Source: Elusimicrobiota bacterium | GTDB taxonomy: Bacteria; Elusimicrobiota; Elusimicrobia; FEN-1173 | NCBI GenBank assembly: GCA_016715645.1 | Contig: JADJZR010000001.1 | Span: forward strand, 1-64,000 | DNA length: 64,000 bases | Direction of reading: 5' to 3' | Shown: in pieces, positions 27,088 through 35,865 of the stretch | Numbering within the stretch: the first letter of the stretch is position 1 | How the letters are laid out: every line of letters begins with the position of its first letter | The notes under the pieces: model-generated | The model's database searches: none | Told to the model about the DNA's origin: nothing | What the model saw: only the letters and a program-made list of their open reading frames with translations | Translations under genes and position numbers: made by a program

Positions 27088-28134
27088 TCATTGCGGGTCG
27101 ACGGGGAACACGTGAAACGCCGTCACTCCCACCCACACCCGCCGACCGGCGTCGAACCCACTGGCCAACGAAACCCCTTTGGGCACATGGGCGATGACGG
27201 GCCGTTCCGCGCCCACATCCACATGATGCTCAATGAGCGGCCCGCGAAAACGCGATCGGGTGATTTTTCCTTCCACCTGCAGGGTTTCGGGGTTGGAGCT
27301 AAGATAGACGTCGTTGGGCCGGAAAAAAATCCGCACCCGCGCGCCCACCGCCGGGCCGGTCACCGTGAACCGAAACGGGCCCCACAACGCCAATTCGGGC
27401 GCGCTGACAACGGATTCCACGATGTTGGTTTCGCCGACGAACTGGGCCACGAACGGCGTGGCGGGTTTATCAAAAATTTCCAAGGGGGTTCCTTCCTGTT
27501 CAATTCGGCCCCGGGCCATGACGATGATTTTGCCGGAAATCTCCATGGCTTCCTGCTGGTCGTGGGTGACGAACAGGGTGGTCACGTGGGTTTCGTCGTG
27601 CAACCGGCGGATCCATTCGCGCAGTTCGTCGCGCACTTTGGCGTCCAGGGCGCCGAAGGGTTCGTCCAACAACAGCACTTTGGGTTGCGGCGCCAGGGCC
27701 CGCGCCAGAGCGATCCGTTGGCGTTGCCCGCCGGACAGTTGGGACGGAAACCGCCGTTCATACCCCTGCATCTGCACCAGCCGGAGCAGGTCGGCCACGC
27801 GGGCGTCGATTTCCTCTTTCGGCGCTTTGCGCACGTCCAAGCCGAACGCCACGTTGTCCCACACCGTCATGTGCTTAAACAGGGCGTAGTGTTGGAACAC
27901 AAACCCCACGTTTCGATCCCGGGCCGATTGGGCGGTGGCTTCGGCGCCGGTGAGACGAATCTCTCCGGCGTCGGGGGTTTCCAGCCCGGCGATCATGCGC
28001 AAAAGCGTGCTCTTGCCAGACCCGGAAGGTCCCAACAGGGCGGACAAAGACCCCGCCTCCAGGCGGAACGACACATCGTCCACCGCGCGGAAATCCCCGA
28101 ACTTTTTTGTCAAGCCTTGAACATCGATGCTCAT
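27088..28134 (-). CDS. cysA: Sulfate ABC transporter ATPase CysA
   Basis: Energises sulfate/thiosulfate import. From MSIDVQGL at 28134, 348 residues: Walker A GPSGSGKST, signature LSGGQRQRIALARAL, Walker B VLLLDEPFGALD, switch His in FVTHDQQEA, then a C-terminal TOBE-like domain. The start is 4 bases after the stop of the binding-protein gene. Upstream in-frame codons overlap that gene and are not needed. Confidence 0.95.
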   Translation of the reverse strand: MSIDVQGLTKKFGDFRAVDDVSFRLEAGSLSALLGPSGSGKSTLLRMIAGLETPDAGEIRLTGAEATAQSARDRNVGFVFQHYALFKHMTVWDNVAFGLDVRKAPKEEIDARVADLLRLVQMQGYERRFPSQLSGGQRQRIALARALAPQPKVLLLDEPFGALDAKVRDELREWIRRLHDETHVTTLFVTHDQQEAMEISGKIIVMARGRIEQEGTPLEIFDKPATPFVAQFVGETNIVESVVSAPELALWGPFRFTVTGPAVGARVRIFFRPNDVYLSSNPETLQVEGKITRSRFRGPLIEHHVDVGAERPVIAHVPKGVSLASGFDAGRRVWVGVTAFHVFPVDPQ

Positions 28135-28138
28135 TCTT

Positions 28139-29155
28139 CTACCGTCCGGGCTGATAGATTTGGTCGAACACCCCGCCGTCTGAAAAATGCTTTTTCTGCG
28201 CGACCGACCAACCGCCGAACACGTCATCAATGGTGAACAGCGCGACCGAAGCGAACGAACCCGCGTATTTCGCCTTCACGCTCTCCAGGCGGGGCCGATA
28301 ATAATGTTGAGCGGCGATCGTCTGGCCCGCCTCGCTGAAGAGATATTTTAGATATTCTTCGGCCACCGCGCGCGTGCCGCGCCGATCCACCGTTTTATCC
28401 ACCACAGCCACGGGCGGCTCGGCCAAGATGCTGAGGGACGGCGTGACGATGTCGAACCGATCTTTGCCCAACTCGTTGACCACCAGATAAGCCTCGTTTT
28501 CCCAGGAAATAAACACATCGCCGATCTTTCGTTCGACAAACGTCACCGTGGCTCCCCGGGCGCCGGAATCCAAGACGGGCACATTCTTAAAGATCGCCGT
28601 CAGAAACTCCTTCGCTTTGGCTTCGTCGTTGTTCCACTTCTTCAGGGCATACCCCCACGCGGCCAGGTAATTCCAACGAGCGCCGCCGGACGTTTTCGGA
28701 TTCGGCGTGATGACCGACACCCCGGGCCGGGCCAAGTCGTCCCAGTCTTTAATGCCCTTGGGATTGCCCTTGCGCACGAGGAAGACGATGGTGGACGTGT
28801 ACGGCGCGCTGTTGGAGGGCAATCGTTTTTGCCAATCTTTCGGCAACAAGCCGGCTTTCTCCGCCAGCGCGTCCACGTCGTAGGCCAAAGCCAAGGTGAC
28901 CACGTCGGCGTCCAAACCATCGATGACCGCCCGCGCTTGTTTGCCCGACCCCCCGTGGGATTGATCAATTCGAACGGTCTGTCCGGTTTTATTTTTCCAA
29001 TAGAGCGAAAACGCCTCGTTGTAGTCCTGAAACAATTCCCGCGTTGGATCGTAAGACGCGTTCAACAAAACGATGTCCTTCGCGGCAAGGGGGGCCACAA
29101 AGCCCCCCCCCGCCGCCAAGAGCAAACCTAAAAACATCCTCATTTTTTTATTCAT
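28139..29155 (-). CDS. sbp: Periplasmic sulfate-binding protein
   Basis: The 338-residue precursor has a signal peptide (MNKKMRMFLGLLLAAGGGFV..LAAKD). Family motifs include LLNASYDPTRELFQDYN, SHGGSGKQARAVIDGL, NPKTSGGARWNYLAAWGYA and GDVFISWENEA, which line the sulfate site. First gene of a four-gene importer sbp-cysA-cysT-cysW, 131 bases after a porin gene that could serve as the outer-membrane entry. Confidence 0.94.
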   Translation of the reverse strand: MNKKMRMFLGLLLAAGGGFVAPLAAKDIVLLNASYDPTRELFQDYNEAFSLYWKNKTGQTVRIDQSHGGSGKQARAVIDGLDADVVTLALAYDVDALAEKAGLLPKDWQKRLPSNSAPYTSTIVFLVRKGNPKGIKDWDDLARPGVSVITPNPKTSGGARWNYLAAWGYALKKWNNDEAKAKEFLTAIFKNVPVLDSGARGATVTFVERKIGDVFISWENEAYLVVNELGKDRFDIVTPSLSILAEPPVAVVDKTVDRRGTRAVAEEYLKYLFSEAGQTIAAQHYYRPRLESVKAKYAGSFASVALFTIDDVFGGWSVAQKKHFSDGGVFDQIYQPGR

Positions 29156-29286
29156 CAGCGCCCTGGTCTTTTCGATAACAATTCGCCTGAACATTTCAAT
29201 TGACTGAGCATTTCCGTCCGGGAGGGCTCGAACATTCTGTTCCAAGCACTGTCGACGGTCGCCCCGTGCCAACCGGGGAATCCCGG

Positions 29287-30600
29287 TTAGAAAGCCACTT
29301 GGGTCCGCAAAAAGAGCGCCCGTTCCGGTCGGCGGTCTCCCGATGCGGCCCCGCCGGAGAAACCGGTATAGGTATAGTTCGCCATTATTTTGAAGAAGGC
29401 GTTGGGATACCAGTTGATACCGCCGGTCCACGCACGGGCATCGCGGGCGTAGTCGGTGGTGTCAGCAATGGAATAATCAAAAGCGTCGTCGTCCACTGTG
29501 AAATGACTGACACGCCCCGCCAACTCCAAGGCCCCCCACTCGCCCTTTGCGGGGTCGAAGTTCTTTGCAGGCTTCAGCCCCTTGTAACTGGGTGATTCCC
29601 CTGTGAGGACATAGGAGAAGGCCAACTGCCAAGCCTGGTTTAACATGTTAACGTCGGTCGCGGTTACGGTGGCCCGCACTGTCTGATACGAGCTCACATG
29701 TTCGCCCATAAACCCCAGGGACCCCACGTACCACAAGATTTGAGGCGACACCCTCTGATGGGCTCCTTGAGCCACAGCGTACCTATACTTGAAAAAATTT
29801 TCTTGGCCTTCGGTTTTGAACCCCGCCGGCAGTTTGGGTGCGCTGTTGGTTCCAAACTCGCGGGCGGTTGACGCCGAAATACCAAGCCCTAATTCTCCCC
29901 AGATCGATTTCGAACCTTTCATGGGTTGCACAAAGAGGCGTCCCGACACTTCCTTCCCATCCGCGGAATCGGTCGCAACGACCTCCCCGTCCGGAGCCCC
30001 GTTCGACACGCTGATGGCGTAATTAATTTTTCCTTCAACAACCCCACCGTGAAGTTGAGCCCCCACGTCATAGACCGGCACCAGGTTGGTGGCCAAGGAC
30101 CTTTCGATGAAAGTGGTCCGCACACTGGATTGGAGGTTTTCCAGCCCCACCGGCGGCTTGTATCGCCCCGCACGGAAAGTGGCCAACGAAGAGGCCTTGT
30201 AGTCCAAATAGGCATCATCCAGAGAAAAAGACGTTCCCGTGCCCCCGAAATTGGGTTGAAGACGAGCGGTCAACTTATTAAACCCCACCATTTCGAAGGT
30301 CGGCCGCAACCGCCTTAAAAGAATCTTGTCCGTATATTTATTGGCGTCATCATCCAGGTAAAAACGACCATCTACCTGAACATCTCCGAAAAACTTAAGG
30401 GCAAATGCCCCGTCGGCGGATTTCAACGCGAACCCGTCTTTACCGGCGGTGACCACGGGCTGGGCGGCCAACTTGTCTTCCAACGCTTTCTGCCGGGCTT
30501 CCAGGGCCAAGAAACGGTCGTTCATTTCTTCCGTTCGACCCGCCACGCCTCCCAGTAACAAAAGAACCCCCCACCCAACCCCAACGTACCTTTTTATCAT
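29287..30600 (-). CDS. Phosphate-selective-porin-like (OprP/OprO family) outer-membrane porin
   Basis: The 437-residue precursor has a signal peptide, a short coiled coil (FLALEARQKALEDKLAAQ) of the kind that trimerises such porins, and a beta-barrel ending in Phe (RTQVAF). Motifs RFYLDDDANKYTDKILLRRLRP and FRAGRYKPPVGLE, given here in part, match the OprP/O family. The start at 30600 follows GGAG at about 8 bases. Next to a sulfate importer, an oxyanion such as sulfate is the likely solute. Confidence 0.85.
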   Translation of the reverse strand: MIKRYVGVGWGVLLLLGGVAGRTEEMNDRFLALEARQKALEDKLAAQPVVTAGKDGFALKSADGAFALKFFGDVQVDGRFYLDDDANKYTDKILLRRLRPTFEMVGFNKLTARLQPNFGGTGTSFSLDDAYLDYKASSLATFRAGRYKPPVGLENLQSSVRTTFIERSLATNLVPVYDVGAQLHGGVVEGKINYAISVSNGAPDGEVVATDSADGKEVSGRLFVQPMKGSKSIWGELGLGISASTAREFGTNSAPKLPAGFKTEGQENFFKYRYAVAQGAHQRVSPQILWYVGSLGFMGEHVSSYQTVRATVTATDVNMLNQAWQLAFSYVLTGESPSYKGLKPAKNFDPAKGEWGALELAGRVSHFTVDDDAFDYSIADTTDYARDARAWTGGINWYPNAFFKIMANYTYTGFSGGAASGDRRPERALFLRTQVAF

Positions 30601-30674
30601 GGATGCGCTCCTCGTAGGATGATTTAGTCTTTCTCTCAAAATAGCAAACTCAAAACCACTCCGACAGCGCCCTT

Positions 30675-31271
30675 TTAAAGACAGCAGGAAGGCGCGGGAG
30701 CGATTTTGTAGACGGCGCTTTCGGCCAACAGGTTGGGCCAAAAACGCGCGGGGCCCTGGGCCGTAAGACCGCGCCGGTCCAAAACAGTCACGCCCTTTTC
30801 CCGACAGAAATCTTCAAAATCCAACAGGCTTAAAAAGTGCATATTGGGGGTGTTGTGCCAACGGTAAGGCAGGGCCCGGGACACCGGGGTCCGTCCGCGA
30901 AACACCACGTCCAACCGCGCCCGCCAATGGCACATGTTGGGAAACCCCACGATGGCATTTTTTCCCACCCGCAGGGCTTCTTTTAACACGAACTCCACGT
31001 TGCGTGTTTCCTGCATGCTTTGGTTAAGAATCACGTAGTCGAAAGATTTGTCGGGGAACTCTCCCAAACCGCCCTCGATGTCGCCGTGCAGAACCGTCAA
31101 CCCTTTCTCCACGCATTCGTAAATGGACTCTTCCCGCAATTCAATCCCTTGGGCCTTGACGCCCCGTTCTTTAACGAGGACCGCCAGCAGTTCGCCCTTG
31201 CCGCACCCTAGGTCCAACACCTGGGCGCCGGGTTCCACCATTCCAATGATCGCGGCGTGGTCAGGCCGCAT
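30675..31271 (-). CDS. metW: Methionine biosynthesis protein MetW
   Basis: A 198-residue SAM-methyltransferase-fold protein: GAQVLDLGCGKGELL is motif I, SFDYVILNQSMQETRNVEFVLKEALRV (in part) is the family signature and GFPNMCHWRARLDV follows. MetW works with MetX in homoserine acylation. It overlaps metX by 11 bases and ends the metY-metX-metW operon. Confidence 0.94.
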   Translation of the reverse strand: MRPDHAAIIGMVEPGAQVLDLGCGKGELLAVLVKERGVKAQGIELREESIYECVEKGLTVLHGDIEGGLGEFPDKSFDYVILNQSMQETRNVEFVLKEALRVGKNAIVGFPNMCHWRARLDVVFRGRTPVSRALPYRWHNTPNMHFLSLLDFEDFCREKGVTVLDRRGLTAQGPARFWPNLLAESAVYKIAPAPSCCL

Positions 31272-32379
31272 GGGTTTTCGCCAAAAACGACTTGATCAGG
31301 CGGGTTTGTTCGTCGTATTCGACCAGGAAAGCGTCGTGGCCGTAAGTCGAGTTGACTTCCACATAGGTCACGTCCCCTTGGCGGGAACGAAGCGCTGTCA
31401 CGATGTCCCGGGATTGGTAGGAAGGATACAGCCAATCCGACTTGAATGAAATCACCAGGAACCGCGGGATCGGTGCGCCGGGTTTAAACAGTTTGTCGCC
31501 GGACAAATCAAAATAGTCCATCGCCCGAGTAACGTAAAGGTAACTGTTGGCGTCGAACCGTCGGACGAAATGCGCGCCGCGGTTGCGCAAATAGCCTTCC
31601 ACCTCGAACTCGGCGTCGAAGGTGAATTTGAACCCCTCGGTTTTCAGCCGACGGGAAAATTTCTCTTCCATGGACTGGTCGGACATGTAGGTGATGTGCC
31701 CGATCATCCGCGCCACAGCCAACCCGCGTTCCGGCTGGCCGTGCCCGTAGTAGTCCCCCCCCCGCCAGTCCGGGTCGGCCATGACAGCTTGGCGGCCGAC
31801 TTCATCAAAAGCGATTTGCTGGGGCGAATGTTTGAGCGTGGTGGCGATGGGAATCACACTGCGCACCCGGTCCGGATAACTGGCCGCCCATTGGAGGGCC
31901 TGCATGCCGCCCATGGATCCCCCCGCCACCGCCAACCAGGAGGGGATCTTCAGATGCTCCATGAGATGGCGCTGGGCGTCCACCATATCGGCGATGGTGA
32001 TCACCGGAAAGTGGATGCCATAGGGGCGGCCGGTTTTCGCGTCCATCGACCCGGGGCCAGTGGACCCTCGGCACCCTCCGACCACGTTACTGCAAACGAC
32101 GAAATACTTGTCCGTGTCGAAGGCCTTGCCCGGCCCGACCATGGGGTCCCACCAACCCGGTTTTTGTTCCCCCGCCACAAAGCCGGCCACGTTGGCGTCC
32201 CCCGTGAGGGCGTGGAGAAGCAAAATGGCGTTGCCTCCCTTTTCGTCCAACCGGCCGTAGGTTTGGTAAGCCAACGTCACAGGCCCCAACTCCTGGCCCG
32301 TGGCCAGGATCAGGCGGTCGAACGAATAGGAACGGGTCTCAACCGTTCCCAGGGTGGAAGGCAGGGTCGCCTGTTCCAT
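31261..32379 (-). CDS. metX: Homoserine O-acetyltransferase/acyltransferase MetX
   Basis: Acylates homoserine in methionine synthesis. The 372-residue alpha/beta hydrolase has the nucleophile Ser in GGSMGGMQALQWA, the Asp in SFKSDWLYPSYQSRDI and the His in YGHDAFLVEYD. LAYQTYGRLDEKGGNAILLLHALTGD (in part) and PGKAFDTDKYFVVCSNVVGG are typical. Its ATG shares a base with the metY stop (TAATG), so translation is coupled. Acetyl versus succinyl donor cannot be settled by eye. Confidence 0.94.
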   Translation of the reverse strand: MEQATLPSTLGTVETRSYSFDRLILATGQELGPVTLAYQTYGRLDEKGGNAILLLHALTGDANVAGFVAGEQKPGWWDPMVGPGKAFDTDKYFVVCSNVVGGCRGSTGPGSMDAKTGRPYGIHFPVITIADMVDAQRHLMEHLKIPSWLAVAGGSMGGMQALQWAASYPDRVRSVIPIATTLKHSPQQIAFDEVGRQAVMADPDWRGGDYYGHGQPERGLAVARMIGHITYMSDQSMEEKFSRRLKTEGFKFTFDAEFEVEGYLRNRGAHFVRRFDANSYLYVTRAMDYFDLSGDKLFKPGAPIPRFLVISFKSDWLYPSYQSRDIVTALRSRQGDVTYVEVNSTYGHDAFLVEYDEQTRLIKSFLAKTHAA

Positions 32380-33671
32380 TAAACGTTGGTCAAGGATCGG
32401 TCGATGTCCGCCGTGATATCGTCGATGTGTTCGATACCGACGGAAAGGCGGATGAAGTCCGGCGTGACGCCCGTGGCTTTCTGTTCCTCGGCGGACAGCT
32501 GGGAATGGGTGGTCGTGGCCGGGTGAATCGCCAGTGTTTTGGCGTCGCCCACATTGGCCAAATGGCTGACCAGTTTCAATCCGTCGATGAATTTGCGGCC
32601 CGCTTCCAGGCCTCCTTTGATGCCGAACCCAACGATGGCGCCGGCGCCTTTCGGCAAATATTTCTTGGCCCGGCTCTGTTCGGGGCTGTCGGCCAAGCCG
32701 GGATAATTGACCCAGGCCACCTTGGGATGCTTTTTGAGAAACTGGGCCACGGACAAGGCGTTTTCCGAATGGCGCGGCATGCGCAAATGCAGGGTCTCAA
32801 ACCCCTGGAGCAGGAGGAACGAGTTGAACGGTGAAATGGCCGCCCCCAAATCCCGCAACAGCGTCACTCGGGCCTTAATGATGTAGGCGATGTTGCCGAT
32901 AGGTTTCAACGCCTCGACGAACTTGATCCCATGGTAAGAGGGGTCGGGATCGGCGATCAACGGAAACTTTCCGTTGGTCCAATCGAATTTTCCCGAATCC
33001 ACGATCAAACCGCCGATGGAAGTCCCGTGACCGCCGATGAACTTGGTGGCGGAATAAACGGTGATGTCCACGCCGTGGTCGAACGGACGAAGCAGGTAGG
33101 GCGACACGGTGTTGTCCAAGACGAACGGAATCCCCGCGGCGTGGGCGATTTTGGAAATTCCATCCAAATCCGCCACGTCCAGTTTGGGGTTGCCGATGGA
33201 CTCGGCGTAGATGGCCTTTGTTTTCGGCGTGATCGCTCTCTTAATGGCGTCCAGATCGGTGGACTTGGCAAATTTCACCGTGACCCCAAATTTGGGGAAC
33301 GTGTAATGGAACAGGTTGTAGGTGCCGCCGTAAAGATTGTCGGCCGAAACGATCTCGTCGCCGGCCTGGGCGATGTTCAGCAGAGCCAGGCTGATGGCCG
33401 ACTGCCCGCTGGACACCGCCAGGGCGCCCACGCCGCCGTCCAGGGCCGCGATACGCTTTTCCAAAACGTCGGTGGTGGGGTTCATCAGACGGGTGTAGAT
33501 GTTGCCGAACTCTTTAAGACCGAACAGGTTGGCCGCGTGCTCGGTGTTTTTGAACTGGTAACTGGTGGTTTGGTAAATGGGCACCGCGCGGGACCCCGTG
33601 GTGGGATCCGCCTCTTGCCCGCCGTGCAGGGCCAACGTTTCCGCTTTAAGACTGCCGTCGAACTGTGTCAT
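32379..33671 (-). CDS. metY: O-acetylhomoserine sulfhydrylase MetY
   Basis: PLP enzyme that makes homocysteine directly from O-acylhomoserine and sulfide. 430 residues; the PLP lysine is in YSATKFIGGHG, with YTRLMNPTTDVLEKRIAALDGG (in part), SADNLYGGTYNLF and SVGIEHIDDITADI typical of this subgroup. First gene of metYXW and preceded by a long leader with its own promoter. Together with the sulfate importer it suggests assimilation of sulfide from sulfate, though reductases are not in the window. Confidence 0.95.
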   Translation of the reverse strand: MTQFDGSLKAETLALHGGQEADPTTGSRAVPIYQTTSYQFKNTEHAANLFGLKEFGNIYTRLMNPTTDVLEKRIAALDGGVGALAVSSGQSAISLALLNIAQAGDEIVSADNLYGGTYNLFHYTFPKFGVTVKFAKSTDLDAIKRAITPKTKAIYAESIGNPKLDVADLDGISKIAHAAGIPFVLDNTVSPYLLRPFDHGVDITVYSATKFIGGHGTSIGGLIVDSGKFDWTNGKFPLIADPDPSYHGIKFVEALKPIGNIAYIIKARVTLLRDLGAAISPFNSFLLLQGFETLHLRMPRHSENALSVAQFLKKHPKVAWVNYPGLADSPEQSRAKKYLPKGAGAIVGFGIKGGLEAGRKFIDGLKLVSHLANVGDAKTLAIHPATTTHSQLSAEEQKATGVTPDFIRLSVGIEHIDDITADIDRSLTNV

Positions 33672-33955
33672 GGGTGGACTCCGATTTAAGGCGGGGAGAG
33701 GGCTATATCACGCCCACATTTGGAGGAAGGCTGTGACTCCCATCCTACCAACTGGGACGTTATCTAGCGACAACGCCACACCGAGTGTTGCGGTGCGGGC
33801 CTTCAGAGAATCTTGAGGGACTCGGACCGCTTTAGCGCCCTGTTCCTCCCGCCAAAACCAACGGGAGCGGCCGGGGCAAGTTGGTGTTTAAAGCCTCGCC
33901 GTTAGGCGTGGCCCCAGCTCTCCCGCGGCTACGCGGGTTTGGGACCTCGCCGTAC
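33672..33955 (-). ncRNA. Structured 5-prime leader of metY; possible riboswitch, class not identified
   Basis: About 280 transcribed bases precede metY. They contain nested helices: CCCGCG/CGCGGG inside GGTCCCA/TGGGGCC inside GGCG/CGCC (about 33950-33898), then CTCCC/GGGAG and a CACCG/CGGTG hairpin near 33780-33800. A methionine-gene leader with this much pairing suggests S-adenosylmethionine-type control, but I could not match the SAM-I core sequence. Treat as a candidate regulatory RNA only. Confidence 0.4.
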
Positions 33956-33961
33956 GCAAGC

Positions 33962-33991
33962 ATCCTAACAAAGTGCCAACACCCATGTCAA
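33962..33991 (-). promoter_or_regulatory. Promoter of the metYXW operon
   Basis: On the minus strand TTGACA (33991-33986), an 18-base spacer and TAGGAT (33967-33962) predict a start near 33955, giving a leader of about 280 bases before the metY ATG. Confidence 0.6.
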
Positions 33992-34040
33992 TTTTTTTAG
34001 CTACAATAAGCCCAAAGAGGCTCTAATCTCGGAGAAACTT

Positions 34041-34367
34041 ATGCCAATGGACATTGAAAAATTGAATCTGGAAGAATTGCTTGCGCTGAATCGTCAGGTG
34101 ATTCGCCGCATAAAATATTTTCACAGCTTAAAAACCCAAGCGCATTTGGACCGGTTTGAGGTGGGAGATCGGGTTAGTTTTCTCGGTAATGGCCGCGCCG
34201 TGGAAGGAATTGTAACACGAGTGAACCATAAGTCCCTGAGTGTCAAAACAAAAGACTCCCGCTGGACGATCCACCCCCAATTTCTCACAAAAATCTCCGG
34301 AGCAGGCCAAGAGAGGGCCTTGACGGTGGAAGACATTCTTGGAAGGGAACCCCATCGCCCGGGATAA
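34041..34367 (+). CDS. Small protein of unknown function with a KOW-like beta segment
   Basis: A 108-residue basic protein. The N-terminus is helical (IEKLNLEELLALNRQVIRRI); residues about 40-80 (FEVGDRVSFLGNGRAVEGIVTRVNHKSLSVKTKD, in part) form a small barrel pattern like KOW or Tudor-type modules that bind RNA or ribosomes. A -10-like TACAAT at 34002-34007 and GGAG 9 bases before the ATG support expression. No family assignment is made. Confidence 0.6.
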   Translation: MPMDIEKLNLEELLALNRQVIRRIKYFHSLKTQAHLDRFEVGDRVSFLGNGRAVEGIVTRVNHKSLSVKTKDSRWTIHPQFLTKISGAGQERALTVEDILGREPHRPG

Positions 34368-34497
34368 ATCCGTTATTCTGTTTATACCCATAAATGCAAT
34401 TTGTCATGATTAACTAAATTAATGCTTTGCATTGTCATGACAAAACGTGCACAGAAATCCCCAGAACCAAGAACAATTAGGAGTCGCGACGCCGGGC
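34368..34497. other. Intergenic stretch with a 12-bp perfect palindrome
   Basis: TTGTCATGACAA at 34432-34443 is a perfect palindrome, with a partial copy (TTGTCATGA) at 34401-34409. It may be an operator or part of a weak terminator between convergent genes; nothing else is recognised. Confidence 0.35.
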
Positions 34498-35004
34498 TTA
34501 ATCTCGTCCCCGGCGCTGACGAAAAAACCGTTGCAGAAGCCGTCGCGACAGCCCCGGCAAAACTCCGCCGGTGACGTCCGCCCGATGGTTAAGCTGTGAA
34601 TGCCGGAGCAGGTCCATGACCGATCCGGCCGCGCCCGCTTTTGGGTCCGCGGCGGCGAACACCACCCGGGGAATTCGGGCCAGGACAATCCCGCCGGCGC
34701 ACAGGGCGCAGGGTTCCAGGGTAGTGTAAAGGGTTGTCTCCCGCAACCTCTCGCTTTTCAGATGTTGGCCAGCGGCGCGAATGGCTAAAACCTCCGCGTG
34801 GGCGGTAGGGTCTTTTAATTCCCGGATCCGGTTGCGGCCCCGGGCGATAACCTGGCCTTGAAAAACGATCACAGCCCCCACCGGAACTTCTTCCACCGCC
34901 GCGGCTCGCCGTGCCTCGGCCAAGGCTTCCCGCATGAATCGAACGTCCGTCCGTTTCTGAGACGAAACAAGGGTGCGAACCCGACCTTTATCACCCAACG
35001 TCAT
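34498..35004 (-). CDS. tadA: tRNA-specific adenosine deaminase TadA
   Basis: Deaminates A34 to inosine in tRNA-Arg(ACG). The zinc site is intact: HAE in PTAHAEVLAIR (His ligand, Glu proton shuttle) and PCALCAGGIV with both cysteines. The 168-residue frame is a little long; an internal ATG at 34935 (MREALAEARRAA) matches the usual N-terminus better, so the first 23 residues may not be translated. The C-terminus is basic, as usual for RNA binding. Confidence 0.92.
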   Translation of the reverse strand: MTLGDKGRVRTLVSSQKRTDVRFMREALAEARRAAAVEEVPVGAVIVFQGQVIARGRNRIRELKDPTAHAEVLAIRAAGQHLKSERLRETTLYTTLEPCALCAGGIVLARIPRVVFAAADPKAGAAGSVMDLLRHSQLNHRADVTGGVLPGLSRRLLQRFFRQRRGRD

Positions 35005-35296
35005 TGCTCATCGCTCGAAACTGCGCCAGGTCTCGTAAAGCCTCTATTTTCGTCGTTCCGGCATGGTTCTGGCCGGAACCCATAACCTGTCATTCTATTA
35101 TTGGGACCCGTGAGCCTCACATCATTCTCCCATTTCCTTCAATTTTGAGTGGACAGGTCGTCCAGAGGGCTGACCGGGGAATTGGCCATATCGCGCATGA
35201 CATGGGTGTAAATCATCGTCGTCTCCACGTTCTTATGGCCCAAGAGGTCCTGCACCTCACGGTTAGCGGTAATATTGTTGTCCGGTCTTTGTCACC

Positions 35297-35806
35297 TTAA
35301 CCGCCGCGAATGTAAAGGGTTTTGCGATCAAAATCAATATCCTGCACCCGCAAACGAGCCAATTCCATCAATCGCATTCCCGTCCCATACAGGAGTTCAA
35401 GAATGAGCCGGTTCCCCCCCTCCGCCGCGACAAAAACCTGGCGCACCTCGGCGCGCGAAAGCACCACTGGCAGACGTTCCCCCCGTTTGGCGCGAACCGT
35501 TTGGCGAATGTCGTCGAGGGATCGATCAAGGACTTCACGGAACAGGAAAAGAAGAGCGTTGAACGCCTGGTTTTGTGTCGAAGCGGACACGCGGCCCACC
35601 ACCGCCAACCGGCTCAAAAAATCACGCACATCCTCGGAGGTCCATTCCCCCGGGATCTTCCTCCCGCGAACAGTGGACGCGTATTTTCGGAACCGTTTAA
35701 ACCAATCCAAATACGATCGCTCTGTGCTGTAGGCATACTCGTTATATTGTAAAGCACCGGTAGCACGCGAGCGACGGTTGCTTTTCTTGCTCCGTAGAGG
35801 CCGCAT
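35297..35806 (-). CDS. Largest surviving open fragment of the integron integrase
   Basis: A 169-residue open stretch covering the SAM-like core-binding domain and the start of the catalytic domain through RVQDIDFDRKTLYIRGG. It has no complete active site. It may be predicted as an independent gene but is the middle of the intI remnant. Confidence 0.6.
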   Translation of the reverse strand: MRPLRSKKSNRRSRATGALQYNEYAYSTERSYLDWFKRFRKYASTVRGRKIPGEWTSEDVRDFLSRLAVVGRVSASTQNQAFNALLFLFREVLDRSLDDIRQTVRAKRGERLPVVLSRAEVRQVFVAAEGGNRLILELLYGTGMRLMELARLRVQDIDFDRKTLYIRGG

Positions 35807-35865
35807 CGCCCCTCGTCGCCTCGACCGGCAAAGGGCTCAAAAGTCCTAATCGGACGGGCAATGTT

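Noticed and set aside
27091..28236. 381-codon open frame on the plus strand
   Set aside because: Antisense shadow of cysA; His/Gly-rich composition and no recognisable domain.
33721..33780. tRNA-Gly-like sequence in the metY leader (minus strand)
   Set aside because: The D-arm and anticodon-arm resemblance is suggestive, but there is no matching T-arm or acceptor stem, so no tRNA is called.
33672..33955. RNase P RNA, tmRNA or SRP RNA in the metY leader
   Set aside because: Searched by eye for GAGGAAAGTCC, the tmRNA tag region and TTCGA arm, and the SRP GGAAGG/AGCA loop; none fits, and the position directly before metY favours a cis-regulatory leader.
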